Assembly: GCA_965230525.1 (NCBI GenBank)
Contig: OZ246008.1
Coordinates: forward strand, 2,790,001 to 2,854,000
From: GCA-002733465 sp965230525
GTDB lineage: Bacteria; Pseudomonadota; Gammaproteobacteria; Enterobacterales; Kangiellaceae
Direction of reading: 5' to 3'
DNA: 64,000 nucleotides
The position numbers were made by a program, and so were the translations under genes. The notes under the pieces were generated by a model, which was given only the letters and a program-made list of their open reading frames with translations, was not told the DNA's origin and did no database searches. This document shows, piece by piece, positions 38,167 to 46,688 of the stretch (position 1 is the stretch's first letter; each line of letters begins with the position of its first letter).

Positions 38167-39651
38167 ATGGATAATAAAGTTGAAAATGTTGTCATCGTTG
38201 GCGGCGGCACCGCTGGGTGGATTACCGCATCTTTATTATCTAAAGTCCTTGGTAAAAATATACGAATAAAGTTGATCGAATCTTCCAAGATTGGAACTGT
38301 TGGAGTAGGAGAAGCAACGATTCCGCCAATCATTGCATTTAACAATGCTCTCGGAATTAACGAAAATGAATTTATTAAAGCAACGAAGGCAACTATTAAA
38401 TTAGGAATTCAGTTCGAAGGCTGGAGCAAACTAAAAGACAGTTACATGCATGCCTTTGGAGAGGTTGGCAAAAATTTTCCATTTTGTGAGTTTCATCATT
38501 TTTGGGTTAAGAGCCTACAAAACAAACAGTCTGACTTTTGGGATTATTCTTTAAATTATCAAGCAGCAAAAAATAATAAATTCGCAAGGTTAAACGGCAT
38601 AGAAGGAACAAATTTGCCCGGTATATCATACGCATTTCACTTTGATGCATCACTGTATGCAGACTTTCTAAAGCAATTCAGTTTGAAGTTAGGAGTAGAA
38701 GCTATCGACGCAATTGTTGAAGAGGTGATCTTAAATGCTGAAAACGGTTCTGTATCTTCTTTAGTGTTAGATTCAGGGCAAGTAGTAGAAGGTGATTTAT
38801 TTGTCGATTGCAGTGGGTTAGCTGGACTGTTAATAGAAAAAAAGCTGAATACGGGGTTTGATGATTGGTCGCACTGGTTACCATGCGACCGAGCTGTAGC
38901 AATACCCACAGAAACGCAAACAGAAATCTTTCCATATACGCGCTCAATTGCTCATGAATGCGGGTGGCAATGGCAAATCCCATTGCAACACCGAGTAGGC
39001 AATGGGCTAGTTTACTCTAGTAGACATTGGACAGCCGAACAAGCAACTGAAAAATTATTAGCTAATATTCAAGGCAAGCCACTCGCAGAACCAAATAATA
39101 TTAGCTATAAAACAGGGCGGCGACGAAAAGCATGGAATAAAAATGTTGTTGCAATAGGCTTGGCAGCAGGCTTTTTTGAACCTTTGGAGTCGACGAATAT
39201 ACACTTGATACAAACTGGGGCTATCCGACTACTTAAGTTATTTCCTCATAATGGAATTTGTCTAAATGAAGTTAATGAATACAATCAACAAACAGAACAT
39301 GAGTATCTTAGAATTCGTGACTTTATAGTATTGCATTACAAACTTAACGATAGGAATGATAGTGAATTTTGGAAGCAATGTGCAAGCATGGACATCCCGG
39401 ATACTTTGGCTCATCGGATTGAGTTATTTGGTAAAACAGGAAAAGTCTTCAGAGAGCAAGATGACTTATTTACTGAAATAGCCTGGAAACAAGTGATGAT
39501 AGGGCAAGGACTCGTGCCTAATGATCATCATAGTTTGGTTGACTCTCTAACGAAAGAGCAAATTAATGAGCTGATGTCTAATCTCAAGACAATCATCGAT
39601 AATACTGTTTCTAAAATGCCTGGGCATGGTCAATTCTTGGCATCTATATAA
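38167..39651 (+). CDS. Flavin-dependent tryptophan halogenase-like protein
   Basis: 494 residues. N-terminal FAD-binding GGGTAGWI (12-19), the conserved Lys in TIKLGIQF (K78, equivalent to the catalytic K79 of PrnA/RebH), the halogenase fingerprint GWxWxIP as GWQWQIP (266-272) and EPLES with E338 (matching the catalytic Glu of PrnA). All residues needed for hypohalous-acid chemistry seem present. The family adds Cl or Br to tryptophan or indoles with FADH2 from a separate reductase, which is not seen here. Members in marine and plant-associated bacteria often lie beside TonB receptors in carbohydrate loci, with no proven role there. No other biosynthetic genes are nearby. Confidence 0.9.
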   Translation: MDNKVENVVIVGGGTAGWITASLLSKVLGKNIRIKLIESSKIGTVGVGEATIPPIIAFNNALGINENEFIKATKATIKLGIQFEGWSKLKDSYMHAFGEVGKNFPFCEFHHFWVKSLQNKQSDFWDYSLNYQAAKNNKFARLNGIEGTNLPGISYAFHFDASLYADFLKQFSLKLGVEAIDAIVEEVILNAENGSVSSLVLDSGQVVEGDLFVDCSGLAGLLIEKKLNTGFDDWSHWLPCDRAVAIPTETQTEIFPYTRSIAHECGWQWQIPLQHRVGNGLVYSSRHWTAEQATEKLLANIQGKPLAEPNNISYKTGRRRKAWNKNVVAIGLAAGFFEPLESTNIHLIQTGAIRLLKLFPHNGICLNEVNEYNQQTEHEYLRIRDFIVLHYKLNDRNDSEFWKQCASMDIPDTLAHRIELFGKTGKVFREQDDLFTEIAWKQVMIGQGLVPNDHHSLVDSLTKEQINELMSNLKTIIDNTVSKMPGHGQFLASI

Positions 39652-39942
39652 ACTTAGAAAGTCTCTCTATCAACACTCGTAATGAATCAGTTCGTAGCGC
39701 TGTGCTTCAACTCTGAAGATAAACGCTATATATTTTCGCTTAATTGAGCAAGAGCTTTAATCGCGCAGGCTAGACCTTATACGTTGGCGTTTTTCGATTA
39801 GATTAGACTATTTTAAAACATCTACTTTTCTTTTAGATTGGCTCTTGAAAAAAGTAAATCGCAGGAAAGCCCTAGCGCAGCGAAACGCCTCTAACTAAAA
39901 TCGACATAATCGCAAACTATCATTGCAAAAAATGAGAAAAAT
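39652..39942. repeat. Intergenic region with a dispersed repeat copy
   Basis: 291 bases between convergent genes, no ORF. At about 39838-39892 it carries a diverged copy of the end of the tail repeat found at 56035-56090 and 56904-56959: GCTCTTGAAAAAAGTAAATC is identical, followed by GCAGGAAAGCCCTAGCGCAG and CGAAACGCC. Confidence 0.65.
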
Positions 39943-41802
39943 TTATTCTTTGATAATAATAAAAATCGCTCCAGATTTTGCTGGCACCGTAAATCTTACC
40001 GGTTGCTCCTGTTGCCCAAGTGTTACTCCTGAAATAAGCTCTTTCACCAAGTTTCCTGGTGCAAAGTCTAACTTGTAAGTCTGATTATCCTCGGAATTAT
40101 TCAATAGCACCCAAACTGATTCATCATTGTAACTTCGCTTATAGCCATAGCTATTTTTGTCATTGTCTACTACCCAGTGAGTGAAATCGCCAATTTGCAG
40201 TGATTTAAAATCGCGCCGGATTTTAATTAGCTTTTGATAGAATTTAAATAGGTCCTGATTAATTGCGACCTGATCATATTTGTCTCGAGCCCGTTTATTG
40301 CCATTGGGCAAGTAGACTTCTTGGGAGTATTTAATATCTTCCCATAGCATTGGCTTTCGACAATCAGGATCGTTTGCTCCCCACATTCCAACTTCGTCAC
40401 CGTAGTAAATCATTGGTGCGCCGACGTAGGTCATTTGCAAAACTACAAATAGCTTTTGTAGCTGGATTTCAGCGAGAGAAGGTTTATTAATTTTATAATT
40501 TGGATTGTTGATTGCTTGAGAACGACCAAAGTAGTAGCCCCAGTCTCTGAAATTTCCGATTCCTCGATTGACAATATGTGAGGCGATCCGATTGGAATCA
40601 TGGCTCCCAAATAGATTTTGATTTACATATGCCACACCTTGCGGATAAAGCTTTTGCAGATCCTTGAGCTTTTTATCGAATTCAGTTGCGGTAATGTTCA
40701 TGGGGGCTGGGTTAAATAAAAACTCTGCCGCTGTAAATGCAAAGTTGTAATTCATTTCGCCATCAAATTCATCACCTTGCAGGTAGGGTTTTACTTTTTC
40801 AGGTTTGTCGACTATTTCAGCAGTTAAATAAGCATTTGGGTTAATGCTTTTTACCAGTTTGCGCCAGTCTTTCCAAAAATTGTGATGGACATCGTAAGCA
40901 ACATCCAACCGCCAACCATCGATACCAAATTCAATGCCTTTATTATCTGGGTTCATCCAGCGTTGAGTCGCGTGAAAGATGTATTCTCTTGGACCGCTAA
41001 CAATACCGTTTTCATTTTCTTTCCAAACCGGTAAAGACTTAACACCAAACCAACCTTCATACTCAAACGCTTTTCCAGCAGCTTCATCCCTAAATTGCTT
41101 AATCTCAAGCCAGCTCGCAAACGGAGATGCTTGCTGAAGTTTATCGACGCTCTTGAAAGCAAAACTATTGATGCCTAAGTGGTTAAACACACCATCAAAG
41201 ATTACTTTAATATTGCGCTTATGAAGTTCACTAATTAATTCCAGCGCCAGCTTGTCTGCACTGGTCCAAACCCAAGTTTTAGGGTCAAGCGGATCTTCAG
41301 TCGCAATCAGCTTTCGATCTCCCTCGGGATCAGGACCAAAGTTTGGGTCAATATGATGATAGCTAGCGCCGTCATACTTGTGTAGGGAAGGAGAATCAAA
41401 TACGGGGTTTAAGTAAACTGCAGTGATGCCTAGCGACTCCAGATAATCGAGTTTATCTAAGATCCCTTGAATATCGCCGCCGTATCGTCGTCGCAACAGG
41501 TGGACAGCAATGTCTTTTTCACCGTTGATCAGTTCATAGGGTTGTCTTTGGTACCAGTCGCTTCCCCATGGATGTATATTCCATGCCTTTGGCGGGATAG
41601 CGGGGTCAGCACCAAGAATATCGTTAACGGTGGGGTTATTAGTTGGATCGCCATCTCTAAATCGCTCTGGAAAAATTTGATACCAGATTGCGCTCTTGGC
41701 CCACTGAGGAACAAACTCTTGGTCGACATTGGTGCTACAAACAGAGTGGTTTGAAAATACCAGTAAAACAAAGAGCAAAAGCAGAAGATGATTCCATTTC
41801 AT
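39943..41802 (-). CDS. Secreted GH13 alpha-amylase/maltodextrin hydrolase
   Basis: 619 residues with a Sec-type signal peptide (hydrophobic residues 5-17, cleavage near VCS), so periplasmic or exported. Catalytic features of GH13: IWYQIFPERF, FDGVFNH (region I), nucleophile D300 (GWRLD), acid/base E329 (LTAEI) and D402 (SHD), followed by a C-terminal beta domain. The long insert around 145-180 and the overall style recall neopullulanase, cyclomaltodextrinase and maltogenic enzymes, but no dedicated N-domain is present. Divergent from the next GH13 gene, with which it shares an operator at 41875-41888. Confidence 0.9.
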   Translation of the reverse strand: MKWNHLLLLLFVLLVFSNHSVCSTNVDQEFVPQWAKSAIWYQIFPERFRDGDPTNNPTVNDILGADPAIPPKAWNIHPWGSDWYQRQPYELINGEKDIAVHLLRRRYGGDIQGILDKLDYLESLGITAVYLNPVFDSPSLHKYDGASYHHIDPNFGPDPEGDRKLIATEDPLDPKTWVWTSADKLALELISELHKRNIKVIFDGVFNHLGINSFAFKSVDKLQQASPFASWLEIKQFRDEAAGKAFEYEGWFGVKSLPVWKENENGIVSGPREYIFHATQRWMNPDNKGIEFGIDGWRLDVAYDVHHNFWKDWRKLVKSINPNAYLTAEIVDKPEKVKPYLQGDEFDGEMNYNFAFTAAEFLFNPAPMNITATEFDKKLKDLQKLYPQGVAYVNQNLFGSHDSNRIASHIVNRGIGNFRDWGYYFGRSQAINNPNYKINKPSLAEIQLQKLFVVLQMTYVGAPMIYYGDEVGMWGANDPDCRKPMLWEDIKYSQEVYLPNGNKRARDKYDQVAINQDLFKFYQKLIKIRRDFKSLQIGDFTHWVVDNDKNSYGYKRSYNDESVWVLLNNSEDNQTYKLDFAPGNLVKELISGVTLGQQEQPVRFTVPAKSGAIFIIIKE

Positions 41803-41874
41803 AGCGAGCCCGTGGAGTTACCAAATTCATTTGATTGCAGCTTATACTATGGTAATCGTAGCAGAGTTACTTAA

Positions 41875-41888
41875 TGAATACGTATGCA
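41875..41888. promoter_or_regulatory. MalR-type operator 4 in a divergent GH13 promoter region
   Basis: TGAATACGTATGCA, identical to operator 3. It lies 73 bases upstream of the minus-strand amylase and 69 bases upstream of the proposed ATG (41957) of the plus-strand one. Its presence argues that the longer ORF reading through it from 41831 is not the true start. Confidence 0.75.
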
Positions 41889-41956
41889 GTTTGCTGTTAA
41901 TTAATTTTAGGTTTCGTACTATTAGACGACTTGAATTAAAGGATTACTGTTTACTA

Positions 41957-43858
41957 ATGAACCTTGGCCCTCGTCTCGATATTTTTAAAATAATTCTATG
42001 TTCCCTAATCATTTTAATAGGGCAGCAGGGACACCTGGTTTATGCATCAGAGACAAGTAAGCTGACACTCGATAGAGTAGAGCCACCTTTTTGGTGGGTT
42101 GGCATGAAAAATACTCAGTTACAACTGCTTATGTATGGCAAGGGTATTGGTCAATACCAAGTTAAAACACCGAACAAACACATGAGTCTACTTGGATTGG
42201 AGCAAACCACCAATCCAAATTACCTATTCTTAAATATTGATATCTCTAGCAGCGCTCCATCGGGTGACTATCCGATTGAGTTCTGGCTTGATGATCGCAA
42301 GATATTAACCCATCGTTATCTATTAAAATCCAGACAGAAGCAATCCAGCCAACGACAAGGCTTCAGTGCCAAGGATGTCATTTATTTAATTACGCCAGAT
42401 CGCTTTGCTAATGGTGATTTAACTAATGACAAGGTAGAAGGGTTAGTCGAAGGTGTTGACAGAGCTAATCACGATGGCCGGCATGGCGGTGATATTCAGG
42501 GCATTATTAATCATTTGGAATATATTGAAGCCATGGGGTTCACCCAAATTTGGTTAAATCCAGTGCTGGAAAACGCACAACCCAAAGTGACTTATCATGG
42601 ATACAGTACCACGGATTACTACAAAATAGATCCTCGCTTTGGAACCAATTTGTTATACCAACAATTGTCCCATGCGGCTAACAAGCGTGGAATAGGGATC
42701 ATCAAAGATGTCATCCTTAATCATATTGGAACGCAGCATTGGTGGTTAAAAGATTTGCCAACCAGAGATTGGTTAAATAATCCCGATCACTATGTTGAGA
42801 CTACCCATCGCCGTGAAGCCTTACAAGATCCGCATGGCACACCAGAAGATATTGAAGCTTTTGCTAGTGGATGGTTTGTTCCGACTATGGCGGACTTGAA
42901 TCAGCGTAATCCAATGTTGGCTAATTATTTAATTCAAAATTGTATTTGGTGGATTGAATATGCTGATTTATCTGGACTCAGAGTGGATACTTATTCCTAT
43001 TCAGACAAAGCATTCTTAACCGATTTTACTCGCAGAATTATGAGCGAATACCCTAACTTCAACATTGTTGGCGAGGAGTGGTCTAGTAACCCTAATATTG
43101 TCGCTTACTGGCAACGTGGTAAACAAACGCACGATCAATATCAATCAGAGTTACCGTCACTTATGGACTTTCCATTACAAGAGGCGCTGGTAAAAGGGTT
43201 GCTTGAAAAAGAAACTTGGTCGGGTGGTTTACGCAAGCTTTACGAAATATTAGCGGTGGATTTTGTTTATCCAGACGCCGATAACTTGGTGGTTTTTCCA
43301 GATAATCATGATATGAGTCGTATTTATACACAATTGAATCATGATAGGGAACTAAGCAAAATTGCCATGGTATTTTTTGCCACTGTACGTGGAATACCGC
43401 AATATTTTTATGGCACAGAAATACTCATGGATAACAGGGATTCAGGTTCGCATGGGGTGATACGGAGTGATTTTCCTGGAGGGTGGCAAATGGATTCTGC
43501 CAGCGTTTTTAACCGTGTTGGGCTTACTGATCAGCAAATGGAAATGTTAGCTTTCACCCAACGACTTTTAAACTGGCGTAAGTCATCTGCCGCAATTCAC
43601 CATGGAAAAATGACACATTACTCACCGGAAAAAGGTGTTTACGTTTATTTTAGAGAGAGCAAAGCAGATAAAGACAAAGTCATGGTCATCATCAACAAAA
43701 ATGAACATGCGAAAGAATTGGATACCCGTCGATTTAAAACCATGATTAATGCGAATGATCGAAAACGTCCGTTAGTCGATATCTTGAGCCAGCAGTCAGT
43801 CAATTTAGCGGCGCCGGTCAACCTGTTAGCTAAGTCGGTGAAAGTGATTCAGTTTTAG
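41957..43858 (+). CDS. Periplasmic GH13 cyclomaltodextrinase/neopullulanase-like enzyme (SusA-like)
   Basis: 633 residues from the ATG at 41957; a TTG-started extension to 41831 is open but runs through an operator and gives no signal peptide. From 41957 a signal peptide is evident (hydrophobic about 9-22, cleavage near VYA). Then come an N-terminal immunoglobulin-like domain of the Cyc-maltodext_N kind (about 34-125) and the GH13 barrel with KDVILNH (250-256), nucleophile D344 (LRVD), acid/base E373 (VGEEW) and D452 (NHD). Architecture is that of Bacteroides SusA/NplT enzymes that cut cyclodextrins, pullulan and maltodextrins in the periplasm. Ribosome site is modest (AAAGGA, long spacing). 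Confidence 0.9.
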   Translation: MNLGPRLDIFKIILCSLIILIGQQGHLVYASETSKLTLDRVEPPFWWVGMKNTQLQLLMYGKGIGQYQVKTPNKHMSLLGLEQTTNPNYLFLNIDISSSAPSGDYPIEFWLDDRKILTHRYLLKSRQKQSSQRQGFSAKDVIYLITPDRFANGDLTNDKVEGLVEGVDRANHDGRHGGDIQGIINHLEYIEAMGFTQIWLNPVLENAQPKVTYHGYSTTDYYKIDPRFGTNLLYQQLSHAANKRGIGIIKDVILNHIGTQHWWLKDLPTRDWLNNPDHYVETTHRREALQDPHGTPEDIEAFASGWFVPTMADLNQRNPMLANYLIQNCIWWIEYADLSGLRVDTYSYSDKAFLTDFTRRIMSEYPNFNIVGEEWSSNPNIVAYWQRGKQTHDQYQSELPSLMDFPLQEALVKGLLEKETWSGGLRKLYEILAVDFVYPDADNLVVFPDNHDMSRIYTQLNHDRELSKIAMVFFATVRGIPQYFYGTEILMDNRDSGSHGVIRSDFPGGWQMDSASVFNRVGLTDQQMEMLAFTQRLLNWRKSSAAIHHGKMTHYSPEKGVYVYFRESKADKDKVMVIINKNEHAKELDTRRFKTMINANDRKRPLVDILSQQSVNLAAPVNLLAKSVKVIQF

Positions 43859-44017
43859 CTTTCAGCAGTTTAGCTGAGGCGGGCTTATTATTAATGGCGA
43901 AGATCTTATTGTTTATTGCGGAGACATTAATAAATATTAGTCTGATTAGGAGTTAATCGGGTTGAAGTTTAAAACACCGAAATTAAAAAATAACTAAAAA
44001 ACACTAGGTAAAAATGA

Positions 44018-46504
44018 ATGCATAAATTGCAACAACCCATTCAGCATTTTGCGGCCCAACCTCAAAGTAAAATGACTAAATTAGTTTATCCAAGGCTTTT
44101 GCTAATTTTAGTTAGCCTTTGGATGCTTTCAAGCTGCTATGATGTACAGCAAGCTTCGATTACTCACGAATATAACAACAATCAATTAACCTTGAGCAAT
44201 GCGAACCGCTCGATTCAATTGTCTGCTTTGGAAACAGGAGCAATTCAGGTTGAATTTTTAGAGGGTTCTCAACCACAACTGAAATCATTTGCGCTTAAGG
44301 ATAATTTGACTAAAAAAACAGCGAGCTTTCAGGAAACTGAAAAGGCTTATCTGTTTGAAGCAGAAAAATTATCTGCCGTGATCGACAAGTCATCCTTAGA
44401 AATCGCCTTTTACCGAAACAAAGAATTGCTCACCAAACAATCACCGGTTTGGTTAATTACATCATCGAGAGGTCAACCGCTAAACCAACTTCAGTTCTCG
44501 TTAAGCGAAAAAGAAAAATTAATGGGGGCAGGGCAGCGAGTGTTAGGTATGAATAGGCGAGGGCATCGTTTGCCGCTCTATAATCGAGCGCACTATGGCT
44601 ATACCACTCATTCTGAGCAAATGTATTACAGCTTGCCCTTGGTAATCTCTGATAAACAATATGCCGTACTGTTTGACAACACCGCAAGTGGGTTTGTTGA
44701 CTTAGGCAAAACCATTCAAGATAAATTAATTTTTGAAGCCGAGTCGGGACGCAAGGCGTACGTTGTTTTTGCAGAAAACAGTTACCCGCAGTTGGTTAAT
44801 CAATATGTTCAAGTTACCGGTACCCAACCGCTTCCTCCTCGTTGGGCATTTGGTAATTTTTCCTCTCGTTTTGGTTACAAAAACCAACAACAAGTGTTAC
44901 AGACTATCGATAAGTTTATTCAAGAAGATATGCCGGTTGATGCGATTATTCTCGACCTCTATTGGTTTGGGAATGATATCAAAGGGTTTATGGGGAACTT
45001 GGCGTGGGATAAAACCACCTTTCCTGAACCAGAAAAAATGATCAACCAACTGAATCAACAAGGCATTAAAACCATCTTAGTAACAGAGCCATTTATCCTG
45101 TCAACTTCCGATCGTTGGCAAGAAGCTGTCGATGCAAAAATCTTAATGAAAAATGAGCAAGGTCAAGCTAAACGCTTCGATTTTTATTTTGGAAATACTG
45201 GGCTAATTGATATTTTTGATGATAATGCCAAAGACTGGTTTTCTGGGATCTATTCACAATTAACCCAGCAAGGTGTTGCCGGAGTTTGGGGCGATCTCGG
45301 TGAACCAGAAGTTCATCCCGATGACGGTCTCCATTACGTGTCGGATATGCAAAAGTCTTACACCGCCAAAACACTGCATAACGCTTATGGTCACGAATGG
45401 GCTAAAATGGTTTACCAAAACTTGTTAGCCGATACACCCAATCAACGTCCATTTGTGATGATGCGTTCTGGATTCGCAGGGACTCAACGCTATGGCATGA
45501 TCCCTTGGACAGGTGACGTGTCACGATCATGGGATGGGTTAAAACCACAAGTAGAGCTTTCATTGCAAATGGGCATGCAAGGACTGGCTTACACTCACTC
45601 TGACTTAGGCGGTTTTGCGGGGGGCGAAATATTCGATAAGGAGTTGTATATTCGCTGGCTGCAATACGGTGTATTTCAACCGGTATTTAGACCTCATGCG
45701 CAAGATAATATAGCCCCAGAACCTATCTTCCACGATCAGCAAACAAAAGATATTGTGAGGCATTTTCTTAAGCTTCGTTATTCCATGCTTCCTTATTTGT
45801 ATAGCATGGCCTATCAAAATAGTAAGACTGGAATGCCATTAATGCGACCAATGATGATGGCTGATACAAAGCCATCCGCAAACTTCGATGTGAATACCCA
45901 GTATTATTGGGGCGATTCATTACTGGTCGCGCCGGTAGTCGAACCAGGGCTAAACAAAATGGAGGTCGCATTACCCGCTGGAACCTGGTTTGATTTTTGG
46001 GATGGACAGAAATACCAAGGCGACCAACAAGCAACTATTCCGGTTTCATTGCAAACCATTCCGGTGCTCGTTAAAGCGGGCGCTTTTATTCCGATGATAG
46101 AGCCCATCAACAACACCAAAGACTACTCAAGTCAAAAACTCAAGCTACATTATTATCACGATACCAATTCCAAACAAGGCCAGTATCAAATGTATGAAGA
46201 TGACGGTGTTACACCAAATAACATTGCTAATAAAAACTACGAGCTATTAAACTTTACCGCCGAAAGTCAAGATAATCAGTTGGTGATAGCCCTTCAAAGA
46301 ACTGGCCCGGGTTATCAATCAATGCCAAAACAAAGAGAAATCAATTTAATGATTCACGGCATCGAAAGCGCACCAAAATCATTAAGTGTCGGTGAGACAA
46401 AGTTGCAGGAAAATAATTACCATTACAATCAATCGAAAAAACAAATTGAGTTTAGTTTTGCGTGGGACCATCAAAAACAAAAGGTTACCGTTACATTGAA
46501 TTAA
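44018..46504 (+). CDS. GH31 alpha-glucosidase lipoprotein
   Basis: 828 residues. An N-terminal lipobox (LSSC) follows the hydrophobic stretch about 25-39. The Met at residue 19 (44072) would give a shorter, more typical lipoprotein signal; 44018 is kept because AGGTAAAAATGA precedes it. The GH31 catalytic domain has nucleophile D426 in GVWGDLGEP and acid/base D500 in WTGDVSRSW, with conserved GGFAGG and FRPHA segments, then C-terminal beta domains. It should release glucose from non-reducing ends of maltodextrins or alpha-glucans in the periplasm. It lies 159 bases after the SusA-like gene on the same strand. Confidence 0.92.
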   Translation: MHKLQQPIQHFAAQPQSKMTKLVYPRLLLILVSLWMLSSCYDVQQASITHEYNNNQLTLSNANRSIQLSALETGAIQVEFLEGSQPQLKSFALKDNLTKKTASFQETEKAYLFEAEKLSAVIDKSSLEIAFYRNKELLTKQSPVWLITSSRGQPLNQLQFSLSEKEKLMGAGQRVLGMNRRGHRLPLYNRAHYGYTTHSEQMYYSLPLVISDKQYAVLFDNTASGFVDLGKTIQDKLIFEAESGRKAYVVFAENSYPQLVNQYVQVTGTQPLPPRWAFGNFSSRFGYKNQQQVLQTIDKFIQEDMPVDAIILDLYWFGNDIKGFMGNLAWDKTTFPEPEKMINQLNQQGIKTILVTEPFILSTSDRWQEAVDAKILMKNEQGQAKRFDFYFGNTGLIDIFDDNAKDWFSGIYSQLTQQGVAGVWGDLGEPEVHPDDGLHYVSDMQKSYTAKTLHNAYGHEWAKMVYQNLLADTPNQRPFVMMRSGFAGTQRYGMIPWTGDVSRSWDGLKPQVELSLQMGMQGLAYTHSDLGGFAGGEIFDKELYIRWLQYGVFQPVFRPHAQDNIAPEPIFHDQQTKDIVRHFLKLRYSMLPYLYSMAYQNSKTGMPLMRPMMMADTKPSANFDVNTQYYWGDSLLVAPVVEPGLNKMEVALPAGTWFDFWDGQKYQGDQQATIPVSLQTIPVLVKAGAFIPMIEPINNTKDYSSQKLKLHYYHDTNSKQGQYQMYEDDGVTPNNIANKNYELLNFTAESQDNQLVIALQRTGPGYQSMPKQREINLMIHGIESAPKSLSVGETKLQENNYHYNQSKKQIEFSFAWDHQKQKVTVTLN

Positions 46505-46688
46505 CCGCATAAAGTGAATACAGAGGTCGGTCGTATCTCAGCTCGACACAGAGCTAAAGGTCAGCAAAAAAAGAGGGGATATTAGACGATACAGTTGGTC
46601 CCCCCAAACAACCATGTCAGACTAATCGCTGACTCACAGAAAACATGACTAAAATTACATTTGCATCATCAATTAACCGCAACCAATA

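Noticed and set aside
41831..41956. 42-codon upstream extension of the SusA-like GH13 gene
   Set aside because: TTG start, runs through an operator, and a signal peptide begins at the downstream ATG 41957.
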